DNA of 64,000 bases from Leadbetterella lacunae (GTDB taxonomy: Bacteria > Bacteroidota > Bacteroidia > Cytophagales > Spirosomataceae): the NCBI RefSeq assembly GCF_042649125.1, contig NZ_JBHRYQ010000001.1, forward strand, positions 4,216,001-4,280,000, given 5' to 3'. Positions 15,520 through 24,212 of the stretch are shown here, piece by piece. Position numbers and translations under genes: made by a program. How positions within the stretch are numbered: position 1 is the stretch's first letter; every line of letters starts with the position of its first letter. The notes under the pieces are model-generated. The model was not told the DNA's origin. It did not search any database and saw nothing but the letters and a program-made list of their open reading frames with translations.

Positions 15520-18500
15520 TTAGTTGTTTATAGGCAATATTTTAAGGTAAATCACCACTTCGGTACCTGTGGGTTCATTTGTGTTTTCGTCTAGATGATC
15601 AATAGTTTTTATCTCAATTTCGGTTTGGTTCATCTCGTTCAAATGTGCTACTCGTGCCAGTGTCATATTCATTCCCATCGACTTGTTTTTATTGAGCGAT
15701 TTTGACTTCAGTTCAGCTGCTTTTTTTCTACCTACGCCATTGTCTTTAATGCTTATTTTTAGGTGGTCGGGGTCTATTTCTATTATGTCGAGTTTTAAAA
15801 GCCCGTCTGATTCGTTTTTTTGCATAATACCGTGCCATATCGCGTTTTCTAAAAAAGGTTGAATAAGCATAGTAGGCACTTTTATAAAGCTGATTTCAAT
15901 ATTTGGATCTACGTTTATTTCAAAACTCATTTTGTCTCCAAATCTCAATTTCTCCATTTCTAAGTATAGCTCTAGGGTGTGTAGCTCTTCTTCTAAACTA
16001 ATAAACTCAAACTGTGAGTTGGTCAAAAACTTCCGGATGAGTTTCGAAAATTTATTTAAATACGTGGAGGCTTGTTCAGGTTCATTTTTTATGATATAAA
16101 ACTTAATGGAGTTTATGCAATTATACAGAAAGTGTGGGTTCATTTGGCTCCTGAGGGCTCTTAGTTCGGTGGTCAGCAACTGCTTATTTAAGGTGGCTTG
16201 CATCCGTTCTTCTTTTTTTACTTGGTCTATTTTTGATTTATAAAAATAATAGACCATCAAGGCCAAGATGGCAGCCATGAGCAATATAAACCAAATGGTT
16301 TTGTAAAACGGAGCTTTGATAAAAAACGTCAAGGATGTAGGCTCAGACCAGTTTTGAGTGCCTATAAACGAAGAGCGAACTTGGAAATTATACAGGCCAG
16401 GTTCGAGGTTATTATAAGAAACCGACCTCAGTTTTTTAGGATAAACCCATTTTTCATCTACTCCAGAGAGCTTGTAGCTGTATTTTATGTTTTGGGCATT
16501 CCCAAAATCTAAACCAGAAAACGTAATTTCTATAAAGTTTTGATTGGGCTCTAGTCGCAATTCCGTGTTTAAGGGTATATCGTTATTAAATACGCTAAAG
16601 TTTACGATTTTGGGTTGGGTAACAAGGTTAGATTTGATGATTTTGTCAGGGTCAAAAATACTAAACCCTTCATCAAAGCCTTGTATCATTTTGCCATCCG
16701 AAAGGGAGTTTAAACTTGCCTCAAGGTGGTTTTCGGGCAAACCGTTTTTGTAAGTAAAAATTTGAAAGTCTTGGTCTTTTTTAGAGAATCTGCAGAGCCC
16801 TTGCTGTGTGGCTATCCAAAGGTCATCGTTTTTGTCAATCGCCAAGTGTTGAATGGCGTTTGTGGGTAGGCCGTCAGCTTTTGTAATGGTTTTGCCGAGG
16901 TCTAGGGTATTGGTGTTTATTGATACCACGCCTTTGTTTTCAGTGCTTGCCCACAGCATGCCAGTTTTGTCCAAAGCCAAGCGGTAAATCACATTTAGGC
17001 CATATTCGCTTCCGAAGTTTTTTATGACCTTAAAACTCTTTCGGTCTATCGCACTGATGCCTTTTTCTGTACTAATCCATAGCCTATCTTTGGTGTCTAG
17101 CAAAATTTCATGAATAAATCTATTGTGAACCAAACCGCCGTGTTCTTTTAAAAGCGAGTCTGTGGCGTTTGTTTTTAGATTCCATTTGTACAAGCCGCTA
17201 ATGCGTGTTCCAAGATATAGATTGTCGTCTTTATCGTGGTAAATGCTATGAATCAGTATGTTTTCAAATCCCTTTGGCAGTTTTACAGCTTCTAGTTTTT
17301 CTGTTTTAGTGAAATATTTATACAAATAACCCGACGAACTCATCCAAAAATTACCGGCATTGTCTCGTGCAAATCGTAATATATTTGCTGATCGAGGTGT
17401 TTTTCTGTCAAACGGAATGGTTTTGTATTTCTGTGTTTTTTTATTGAAAACTAGTAAACCATTTGCCTTTGACAAGCCAATGTAGAGGTTTTGTGCATCG
17501 TCAGTAAACGTGAGTGCTTTCTCTATTTCGGTGTTGTTTTCGGGGAGTTTTGTTAAAGGGAAGTTTTGGTTTTCTGGAGAAAAAAGAGACAAACCTTTGT
17601 TGGTAACTATCCAAGTGTTCTGCTTTTTGTCTGTAAAAACCTTATATACGCTTCCCGGGGCTATACTCGATTTTGACACAGGGTTGTGTTGGTAAAAATT
17701 ATATTTTTTGGTCTGTGTGTTAAACACACCCAAACCATGCCCAATGGTACCAATCCATATCTCATGCATGTTTTTTTTGGAAGTAGCTATTACCAAGTTA
17801 CTATTTTCAGAATTTGTTTGAAAAGGAAAACTTTCTACTATTTCGGTTTTGGGATCAAACGAAATCAAACCATCGCCGCCACGCACGCCAATCCATAGTT
17901 TATTTTCCAACCAAACAATTCCTCTCAGTCTATCATTGGTGTTGTAGCCCGACCTGCCGTTTTCAAAATAATAATACCTGATAAGGTTTGTTTTTTCGTC
18001 GTAAAGAGCAAGGCCGTCATTTGTGGCCAACCAATATTGGTCTTTGTTATTTGGGCTTCTAAAAATATCATAAATGGTATTGGTGGCAGGCAAAGCCTTC
18101 AGGTTATTTGGGTGGCTTTTAGGTGTTTTCTTTATTACTTTTTTAGCTGATTTGTCGTACCAAACAAACATGTTTCTGGAGGTGCAAATCCACAAACGGT
18201 TTTTTTCTTTTTCGTGCCATAGGTGGCTGACTCTATCGTTTGGGAGTTGTGATTCGCTGTTTAAACTAAATATCACCTTTCCTGTTTTGGAGTTAAAATA
18301 GTCAACGCCTGCTTCATAATGACCTACCCAAAGGTTCCCCGGTGTGTCGGGTTCTATTTGTAGTACGTTGTCGCTTGAAAGGCTTTCTTTGGTATTGGTT
18401 AAGCTTTGATAGGTTCTGAATTCGTAACCGTCAAATCTCACGAGACCGTTGTTTGTGCCAAGCCAAATAAACCCTTCGCTGTCTTGGGTAACTCCTTGTA

Positions 18501-18624
18501 TTTTATCGCTCGGAAGGCCTTGCTCGATATAGAAATTCTTAAAAAAACCGTCTTTTTGCCCATAGGTTTTCACCAAGAAGCCACAGAGCAGACAGAGGAT
18601 TGATATTTTTTTAAGGATATTCAT
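15520..18624 (-). CDS. Sensor histidine kinase with periplasmic beta-propeller (LytS type)
   Basis: A protein of 1,034 residues. The signal peptide (residues 1-23) is followed by about 12-14 two-component-regulator propeller repeats with 'DSEGFIWLGTNNGLVRFD'-type units forming the periplasmic sensor, then a Y_Y_Y domain ('NIKYSYKLSGVDEKW'), one membrane helix ('IWFILLMAAILALMVYYFY'), and a His_kinase domain with 'QMNPHFLYNCINSIKF' whose His is phosphorylated, plus an ATPase domain with 'KDNGVGRKKA'. The frame extends 16 residues further upstream, but the ATG at 18624 fits the signal peptide. The architecture is that of carbohydrate-sensing HTCS proteins without the fused output; the partner is the LytTR regulator. 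Confidence 0.93.
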   Translation of the reverse strand: MNILKKISILCLLCGFLVKTYGQKDGFFKNFYIEQGLPSDKIQGVTQDSEGFIWLGTNNGLVRFDGYEFRTYQSLTNTKESLSSDNVLQIEPDTPGNLWVGHYEAGVDYFNSKTGKVIFSLNSESQLPNDRVSHLWHEKEKNRLWICTSRNMFVWYDKSAKKVIKKTPKSHPNNLKALPATNTIYDIFRSPNNKDQYWLATNDGLALYDEKTNLIRYYYFENGRSGYNTNDRLRGIVWLENKLWIGVRGGDGLISFDPKTEIVESFPFQTNSENSNLVIATSKKNMHEIWIGTIGHGLGVFNTQTKKYNFYQHNPVSKSSIAPGSVYKVFTDKKQNTWIVTNKGLSLFSPENQNFPLTKLPENNTEIEKALTFTDDAQNLYIGLSKANGLLVFNKKTQKYKTIPFDRKTPRSANILRFARDNAGNFWMSSSGYLYKYFTKTEKLEAVKLPKGFENILIHSIYHDKDDNLYLGTRISGLYKWNLKTNATDSLLKEHGGLVHNRFIHEILLDTKDRLWISTEKGISAIDRKSFKVIKNFGSEYGLNVIYRLALDKTGMLWASTENKGVVSINTNTLDLGKTITKADGLPTNAIQHLAIDKNDDLWIATQQGLCRFSKKDQDFQIFTYKNGLPENHLEASLNSLSDGKMIQGFDEGFSIFDPDKIIKSNLVTQPKIVNFSVFNNDIPLNTELRLEPNQNFIEITFSGLDFGNAQNIKYSYKLSGVDEKWVYPKKLRSVSYNNLEPGLYNFQVRSSFIGTQNWSEPTSLTFFIKAPFYKTIWFILLMAAILALMVYYFYKSKIDQVKKEERMQATLNKQLLTTELRALRSQMNPHFLYNCINSIKFYIIKNEPEQASTYLNKFSKLIRKFLTNSQFEFISLEEELHTLELYLEMEKLRFGDKMSFEINVDPNIEISFIKVPTMLIQPFLENAIWHGIMQKNESDGLLKLDIIEIDPDHLKISIKDNGVGRKKAAELKSKSLNKNKSMGMNMTLARVAHLNEMNQTEIEIKTIDHLDENTNEPTGTEVVIYLKILPINN

Positions 18625-18721
18625 GTGTGTAAAAATACCGAAAAGGATTAATTTATTAAACCTTTTATGCAATCAGCCGTTTTTAGGCCTCAGATGGTAG
18701 TATGCAATGAGTATTTGGTAT

Positions 18722-18751
18722 AAAAAAAGGCACGATTAAGTACCTTTTTTT
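18722..18751 (-). terminator. Terminator of the NIPSNAP gene
   Basis: AAAAAAAGG pairs with CCTTTTTTT around a 12-base loop. The A and T runs make it symmetric. It lies 22 bp past the stop codon of the minus-strand NIPSNAP gene and upstream of the kinase gene. Confidence 0.7.
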
Positions 18752-18773
18752 AGAAATCTAATGACAATGTTTT

Positions 18774-19517
18774 TTATAACTGCGAATACGTCAAAGGCTT
18801 TAAAAATGTACGGTATATGTTAGAAACTGTATTTGCATATTCAGGAAGTTTCGAAATTCTTTTCCATTCCGGATGATCCACAAATTTTTTCCAATTGGCG
18901 TCACGCTCTTCCATATCTTTGAAACCTAACATGTAGGTCAAACAAGGCATTTGCGGCCCCGCTATTTTTTCTCCAAAAAACACAGAGTGAAGTCCAGTTT
19001 CTTTGAAAATATCCAGCTCACCTTGGTTAAACATTTTTACTTTTCTAGTAAACGCATCCTCAGAATAACCCTCGTAAGTTCTTAGTTCAAACACCATGGA
19101 GCCAGCTGCTGGTTTTTGAATTTGTGGAATCCCACTAAAAGCCGTGAAAAGAGAAGTTTCGTATCTTACGAAGGGAGCTTTATCTTGCGGTATTTGGTTG
19201 TATTCTGCCGAGGCTTCTGCAAATGTTTTATCAGAGCTAAGTCCGCTGTTTATTTTTTCATAAGCGGCCATGCTGCCATACGGTATCAAGACGTAAATTT
19301 TGCCCGGTTGGTTTTGGCTCCATTCTTCAAAAGCCCCGATGTTTTTTACGCCCGCACGGTTTAAAGCAGGGAACAGTGCTTTCTCTAAATAGTTATGTAA
19401 ACCAGCAGCAGGAGTACCAAATTTGAGTTCATACACTCGCATTTCATACAGGTCTTTTTGGGCCGAAACACTAAAGGAGATGAGGAGAAGAATAAAAGCG
19501 AATAAGTTTTTTTTCAT
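18774..19517 (-). CDS. Secreted NIPSNAP family protein
   Basis: The 247-residue product has a signal peptide (LFAFILLLISFSVSAQ) and two NIPSNAP-type ferredoxin-like domains. The first opens with 'YEMRVYELKFG' (about residue 24) and the second with 'VFELRTYEGYSEDAF' (about 143); both contain the family's 'W..P' tail, as in 'HPEWKRISKLPEYANTV'. NIPSNAP proteins are dimeric alpha+beta-barrel proteins of uncertain role. Secreted forms are common in Bacteroidota. It is monocistronic, with its own terminator, and divergent from the response-regulator gene at 19744. Confidence 0.9.
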   Translation of the reverse strand: MKKNLFAFILLLISFSVSAQKDLYEMRVYELKFGTPAAGLHNYLEKALFPALNRAGVKNIGAFEEWSQNQPGKIYVLIPYGSMAAYEKINSGLSSDKTFAEASAEYNQIPQDKAPFVRYETSLFTAFSGIPQIQKPAAGSMVFELRTYEGYSEDAFTRKVKMFNQGELDIFKETGLHSVFFGEKIAGPQMPCLTYMLGFKDMEERDANWKKFVDHPEWKRISKLPEYANTVSNIYRTFLKPLTYSQL

Positions 19518-19743
19518 TTTGATATAGGTTGAATTAAATAATTAAAAAATAAATATAAGTCTTTGATTTTTAAAGTAAGACTATTAGCTAAAAGCATTTC
19601 AATCAAAAAAAGTTTTTGTGATTAAGCCTTTTGTTATAAAACATCGTACTTTTATAATTATTAGAGCCATTATAACGTTTGAGTTTTTGGAAAAAAACCA
19701 AACCACGAAAGTTTATTACCCCTTTAATTAAAAGCCAAACAGA

Positions 19744-20418
19744 ATGAAAATCCTTCTAGTGGAAGACGAAGTGAAAACCTTAAACCTAATTAAACAAGGT
19801 CTCGAAGAGCATGATTTGGAGGTAGATATTGCCTATGACGGCCTTATGGGGCTAACCCTAGCCCAGCGAAATCATTATGATTTGATAATCTCTGACATTA
19901 TTTTGCCCGAACTAAATGGACTTCAAATGTGCAGAAAAATTAGAGAACAAAATATCAATGCACCCATACTGCTGCTGACGGCTCTGAGCACTTCAGACGA
20001 TATTGTGACTGGTTTAGATGCCGGTGCCGACGATTACCTTCCAAAGCCCTTTGAGTTTTCGGTTTTGATGGCTCGCGTTAGGGCACTTACCCGCCGTAAG
20101 GGAGGAAGTATTTCTACGGCTAATGTGCTAAAAATTGCAGATTTAGAACTAAATATAGATACCAAACAAGTCAAAAGAGGCGAAACCGAAATTACACTGA
20201 CTGCAAAAGAGTTTAACCTGCTTGAGTTTTTTCTTAGAAACAAAGGTAGGGTGGTTTCAAAGGTAGAATTAGCCGAAAAAATATGGGACGTGACTTTTGA
20301 TACGGGCACTAACGTGATTGAAGTTTATGTTAATTTTCTCCGAAAAAAAATAGATAAAGACTTCGAGAAAAAACTCTTGCATACGCAGATTGGAATGGGG
20401 TATGTATTAAAAGACTAA
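19744..20418 (+). CDS. OmpR/PhoB-type response regulator
   Basis: The receiver domain (residues 1-115) has the acidic pair 'VEDE', phospho-acceptor Asp51 in 'IISDIILPELNG', and the switch Lys in 'YLPKPFEFSVL'. The winged-helix domain (about 125-223) has 'LTAKEFNLLEFFLRNKGRVV' and 'TNVIEVYVNFLRKKID'. It is paired with the histidine kinase that follows after 33 bp. This type resembles CusR/RprY-like regulators in Bacteroidota that answer envelope or metal stress, but the stimulus is not shown by the sequence. Confidence 0.95.
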   Translation: MKILLVEDEVKTLNLIKQGLEEHDLEVDIAYDGLMGLTLAQRNHYDLIISDIILPELNGLQMCRKIREQNINAPILLLTALSTSDDIVTGLDAGADDYLPKPFEFSVLMARVRALTRRKGGSISTANVLKIADLELNIDTKQVKRGETEITLTAKEFNLLEFFLRNKGRVVSKVELAEKIWDVTFDTGTNVIEVYVNFLRKKIDKDFEKKLLHTQIGMGYVLKD

Positions 20419-20451
20419 CGCTCGTTTTTTTTAGAATAAGAAATAGATTAA

Positions 20452-21828
20452 ATGTTTAAAAAGTTAAGTATTAGAGGCCGACTTACGCTACAGTTTTTAT
20501 TGTCAGTGAGTGTTTTGTTTTTGTTTTTTGGTCTGAGTATTTACTTTTTTAGTGATTTATATTTAGAAAAGCGTTTTTTCAAACGCCTTCAAGATCGTGC
20601 GGTTACCACTGCCACACTTTTCTTTGATTTTCAAGCCACAGACGACACCATCCTTAAGATAGTGGACAATACAGACAAAGAGTACCTAGTAGGCGAGGTG
20701 GTTTCTATTTATGAGACAGATCGGAATCTGTTTTTATTTACAACAGATATTACCAAAGAAGATTTTCATAGAGAATTTCTTAAAAAACTAGATAAGAAAA
20801 ATAATATCAATTATTTGACTATCAATGGTTATCGCATGGCCGCACTCCGGATTCCTAACCAAAAACAGGAGTATTGGGTGTTTGTGAGTGCTTTAGACAA
20901 AACCAGCATTGAGGCACTTCGTGATCTTAAAAATATCCTGCTCGTATTGGCTTTGGTGGCCTTGCTGCTGATTGGCCTGCTGGGTTGGTATTTTGCCCAA
21001 AAGGCATTGGGCCCTATTACTTATATTATAGACCAGCTCGATGAGATTTTTCCTAAAAACTTGGGTAAACGTGTAGATCATAGCAATTTCGAAGATGAGA
21101 TTGGTAAACTGGCAGATACTATTAACAAGCTACTCGACCGTGTGGAGTCTTCTATTCATACCCAAAAAATGTTCGTGGCTAATATATCGCATGAAATCAA
21201 GAATCCATTAACTAAGATTTTTACACAAATAGAACTCTTAGAAATGAAATACAAGGACAATCCAGAGTTGCACGAAAAGCTGCTGTCTCTCAGAGCGGAT
21301 AGTCTGAAGTTAAATCAACTGACGCAAGATATTTTGCAATTGGCACACGTGATATCAAACGATTCAAAGCTGCCCATGGAGGCCACTCGCCTAGACGAGG
21401 TACTGTGGGAGGCAATCAGTGATGTGAAAAAATGGAATCCAGATTATAAAATAAAAGCAAAGATGGTGGGCGAAGGCTCCGAGGAGGAGGACTTTATGCT
21501 TATGGCCAATGCAGATGCACTTAAGGTTGCTTTCAAAAATTTAATTGACAATGCCTGCAAGTTTTCTTCAGACCAGTCATCAGAGGTGATATTAGATTTT
21601 AGCGATCATAAGAAAAGAGTGTATTTCAATAACAATGGTGAGCATATACCAAAAAAGGAAATGGAAAATTTGTTTCAACCATTCTATAGAGTAAATGCTA
21701 CCGCCAAAGGCAAGTCTGGTCATGGGGTAGGATTGGCGATAGTTAAGCAAATTATTAATATGCACGAAGGGAAAATTAGTGTTTCTTCAACCGAAAGTGG
21801 CAATTCATTCGAGCTTCTGTTTCCCTAA
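20452..21828 (+). CDS. Sensor histidine kinase (HAMP-HisKA type)
   Basis: The 458-residue membrane kinase has TM1 at about residues 12-33, a periplasmic domain of roughly 125 residues, TM2 at about 163-183, a HAMP-like linker, a HisKA domain with 'FVANISHEIKNPLTKI' (phosphorylated His), and an ATPase domain with an N-box 'NLIDNACKFS' and 'GHGVGLAIVKQI'. The classical G1 box appears as 'YFNNNGEHIP', lacking the usual Asp-x-Gly, which is unusual: the ATP-adenine Asp is replaced by Asn. It is encoded with the OmpR-type regulator 33 bp upstream. Confidence 0.93.
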   Translation: MFKKLSIRGRLTLQFLLSVSVLFLFFGLSIYFFSDLYLEKRFFKRLQDRAVTTATLFFDFQATDDTILKIVDNTDKEYLVGEVVSIYETDRNLFLFTTDITKEDFHREFLKKLDKKNNINYLTINGYRMAALRIPNQKQEYWVFVSALDKTSIEALRDLKNILLVLALVALLLIGLLGWYFAQKALGPITYIIDQLDEIFPKNLGKRVDHSNFEDEIGKLADTINKLLDRVESSIHTQKMFVANISHEIKNPLTKIFTQIELLEMKYKDNPELHEKLLSLRADSLKLNQLTQDILQLAHVISNDSKLPMEATRLDEVLWEAISDVKKWNPDYKIKAKMVGEGSEEEDFMLMANADALKVAFKNLIDNACKFSSDQSSEVILDFSDHKKRVYFNNNGEHIPKKEMENLFQPFYRVNATAKGKSGHGVGLAIVKQIINMHEGKISVSSTESGNSFELLFP

Positions 21829-21862
21829 AGCAATTTTAAGGGTAATTTAATGTGGGTTTAAT

Positions 21863-21891
21863 TTTGATTTAAGTATGTGCAAATAGTTTTG
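21863..21891 (+). promoter_or_regulatory. Bacteroidota-type promoter for the coiled-coil gene
   Basis: TTTG at 21863-21866 and TAGTTTTG at 21884-21891, separated by 17 bp, match the -33/-7 consensus of Bacteroidota. The start codon of the coiled-coil protein is 31 bp downstream of the -7 box. Confidence 0.55.
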
Positions 21892-21922
21892 TAGCATAAA
21901 TCAAAATAAATCAAATAGAAAT

Positions 21923-22870
21923 ATGGAAACAGGTCACTCACCAAATAATCAAAACACACTTAAAATAGGTATTGTAGTACTTTTAGCGGCTATCGCTTTA
22001 TTGGGATACTTATATTATGGATCTAAAAACGAAAACACAGAACTTCAAAAAATGCTTTCTTCGAAAGTAGATGAGCTGTCTGTAACCAAAACAAAGTTAG
22101 ATTCCATCTCAGTAGCATTAGATGAGAAAATCGCTGAAGTACAAGCATTAGGTGGAAGCATAGCAGAACTAGAGAAAATCAAGACTCAATTAGAAATAGA
22201 TAAGAAAAATCTTAGAAACGGGAGTAGTTTTTCTGCAAAAAAATATGAGGCTAAAATAAAAGAATACGAAACTTTCCTAGCTGAAAAAGAAGCGGAATTG
22301 GTTAAACTAAGAGAAGAAAACGGTATGTTGACATCTCAGAACTTAACGCTGCAAGAAGAAAAAGCAGAAGTGATTACTAAAAACCAAACGCTTTCGGTTC
22401 AAAAAGACTCTTTGAAAACTAAAGTAACGGAGGTTAGTACTCAAAACGAAGACTTAAAGAAAAAAGTAACCGTAGGATCGGCACTTAAAGCGGTAAATGT
22501 ACAAGTAGTTGGTTTGACTTCAAGAGGAAAAGAGAAAGAAGGTGAGTTGAAAAATAGAAGAGTAGATCAACTGAAAGTGTCTTACATATTGCCTTCAAAC
22601 CCACTTGCGTCACAAGACAACAAAGAGGTTTATATGAGAATAATGGATCCGGACGGAGCAGTTCTTAACGATATGGCCAAAGGTGGAACACTTAAGTATG
22701 CCAATCAAGAGCTTGGGTACAGTGTGAAACAAAAAGTGGCGTATACCAACAATGACCAACAAGTAGACATGTACTACAAAAAAGAGCAATCTTTCAAATC
22801 AGGGAAATATGACGTAGAGTTGTTTTCTGAAGGATTCAAAATCGGAAAAGGGAGCTTCGTGGTGAAGTAA
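21923..22870 (+). CDS. Membrane-anchored coiled-coil protein
   Basis: The 315-residue product has a short cytoplasmic N-terminus, one membrane helix (about residues 14-31, 'IGIVVLLAAIALLGYLYY'), a long heptad coiled coil (about 35-185, rich in Leu, Glu and Lys) and a C-terminal beta domain of about 125 residues ('VNVQVVGLTSRGKEKEG' onward). That beta domain is common in Bacteroidota proteins annotated as hypothetical. The topology suggests an envelope-spanning rod. It has its own promoter after the two-component pair; the tandem order hints at a link but gives no proof. A GC-rich hairpin without a T-run follows at 22924. Confidence 0.6.
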   Translation: METGHSPNNQNTLKIGIVVLLAAIALLGYLYYGSKNENTELQKMLSSKVDELSVTKTKLDSISVALDEKIAEVQALGGSIAELEKIKTQLEIDKKNLRNGSSFSAKKYEAKIKEYETFLAEKEAELVKLREENGMLTSQNLTLQEEKAEVITKNQTLSVQKDSLKTKVTEVSTQNEDLKKKVTVGSALKAVNVQVVGLTSRGKEKEGELKNRRVDQLKVSYILPSNPLASQDNKEVYMRIMDPDGAVLNDMAKGGTLKYANQELGYSVKQKVAYTNNDQQVDMYYKKEQSFKSGKYDVELFSEGFKIGKGSFVVK

Positions 22871-22923
22871 AAACTTTTTCCCTCCAAAAATGAAATCATA
22901 ATGGTTTATAGGGTTAAATTCGG

Positions 22924-22953
22924 ATTCCTGCGTCGAGCTTTCGATGCAGGAAT
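22924..22953. other. Strong hairpin without T-tract
   Basis: ATTCCTGCGTCGA pairs with TCGATGCAGGAAT through 13 bp with one G-U, loop GCTT. It follows the coiled-coil gene by about 50 bp. There is no T-run on either side, so it could be an mRNA 3' stabilising stem rather than an intrinsic terminator. Confidence 0.6.
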
Positions 22954-23024
22954 TATCATGTATAGGCCTGGCTTAATTTTATAGAATGAAAATGAATTTA
23001 TATTTAATCAAATTAAGTGCTGAC

Positions 23025-23055
23025 TTTCTTTTCCAAAGGCAAGAATCTATCTTTG
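23025..23055 (+). promoter_or_regulatory. Promoter of the aldo/keto reductase gene
   Basis: TTTC at 23025-23028 and TATCTTTG at 23048-23055, separated by 19 bp, fit the Bacteroidota promoter pattern with a perfect -7 box. The ATG at 23078 is 22 bp downstream. Confidence 0.55.
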
Positions 23056-23077
23056 TACTTTAAAACAATGCAAGAAT

Positions 23078-23953
23078 ATGAAAAAGGTATTATTAAGTGA
23101 TAGTGGTCCCAAGGTAAGCGAAGCTATTTATGGCTTTTGGCGTTGGGAAGATTTTGGAACAGAAACGCATTCAAAACTAGAAAAAGTAATCAATCTTTGC
23201 CTAGACCTTGGTATAAACACCTTTGACCATGCCGATATTTACGGTGGCGGAACCATAGAAAGCCATTTCGGGAATATTATAGCTAACTCAGCAATAAAGC
23301 GTGAGGACTTGGTTCTTTTTAGCAAATGTGGCATCAGAAAATCAGATACAGGAAAAGAGATATTTGATAATTCTCCGAAATATATATTAAGTAGCATTGA
23401 GCAGTCGCTTAGAAACCTAAAGACTGATTATTTAGATATATTTTTATTAAACCAAAGCGATTTTTTGGCTGACCCTGAGCAAACTGCCATGGCACTAGCG
23501 GAGGCTGTTAATAGCGGGAAAGTGAATCATATAGGTGTGGCTAATTTTACGGTTTTTCAACATCAGTTACTTGCTTCTTATTTGTCTAAACCTATAGTTA
23601 CCAATCATATAGAGATGAATTTGATGAATATCTCGGCTTTGGTAGATGGCCGTTTGGATTTCATTAAGCAGCAGTTTTCTAAGCCATTGGCTTGGTCTCC
23701 CTTGGCAGGCGGCGAAATCTTAGAAGGAAAAGAAGGAAAAGCGAAAGTATTGAACGCCAAATTGGCTAATATATGCAAAAAATACGATGCTAATATCGAG
23801 CAAACTGCTGTGGCTTGGTTAATGCAATTGGGTACTTTGCCAATCATCGGGTCACTTTCTGAAGAAAGAATTAAAAACGTAGCAAGTGCATCTACCATAA
23901 AACTCAGCAGGGAAGACTGGTACGACATCTACCAAGTTACCCTAAACGGTTAA
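23078..23953 (+). CDS. Aldo/keto reductase (YdhF-like)
   Basis: A 291-residue NADPH-dependent oxidoreductase with the (beta/alpha)8 fold. The catalytic Asp and Tyr are in 'NTFDHADIYGGG' and the Lys in 'LFSKCGI'. 'LGTLPIIGSLSEERI' is the cofactor-phosphate region. At the place where relatives have the catalytic His ('IHRPD'), this protein reads 'LLNQSD', with Asn instead of His, which would alter or weaken carbonyl reduction. The rest of the fold looks intact and the length is normal. It is monocistronic, with its own promoter and terminator. Confidence 0.9.
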   Translation: MKKVLLSDSGPKVSEAIYGFWRWEDFGTETHSKLEKVINLCLDLGINTFDHADIYGGGTIESHFGNIIANSAIKREDLVLFSKCGIRKSDTGKEIFDNSPKYILSSIEQSLRNLKTDYLDIFLLNQSDFLADPEQTAMALAEAVNSGKVNHIGVANFTVFQHQLLASYLSKPIVTNHIEMNLMNISALVDGRLDFIKQQFSKPLAWSPLAGGEILEGKEGKAKVLNAKLANICKKYDANIEQTAVAWLMQLGTLPIIGSLSEERIKNVASASTIKLSREDWYDIYQVTLNG

Positions 23954-23974
23954 AAAGTCTCCGAAATTGAGGAT

Positions 23975-24012
23975 AAAAAAAACATGCTTTTCAAAAAGAA
24001 GCATGTTTTTTT
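23975..24012 (+). terminator. Terminator of the aldo/keto reductase gene
   Basis: AAAAACATGCTT pairs with AAGCATGTTTTTTT around a CTTTTC-type loop, with a T-run on the 3' side. It lies 20 bp after the stop codon. Confidence 0.9.
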
Positions 24013-24099
24013 ATGGGGAAAATCAAAAGTACTTTAAGTGGAAAATAAGGTTCAAAATAGTTATAAGCCCCTAATCGCCAAGATTTAAGTGTAAGTATT

Positions 24100-24200
24100 C
24101 CACATTCATCATCAACCATCAACTATTATCAATCCTGCATTCAAAATCCAGCATTTAACATTAACCATTCAGCATTCACCATTCAGCATTCAAAATTCAG
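24100..24200. repeat. Degenerate CATTCA-rich repeat region
   Basis: About 100 bp built of variants of CATTCA, AACATT and ATTCAGC. A perfect 14-bp unit, ACCATTCAGCATTC, occurs twice head to tail at 24164-24177 and 24178-24191. It lies between the aldo/keto reductase terminator and the 3' end of the minus-strand GH105 gene. No coding capacity. Confidence 0.6.
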
Positions 24201-24212
24201 TATACAAAAACC

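Noticed and set aside
17405..17415. CTGTCAAACGG, equal to the inner part of the MITE end
   Set aside because: It lies in the coding part of the beta-propeller kinase gene, has no partner end at about 305 bp and no interior similarity, so it is a chance match.
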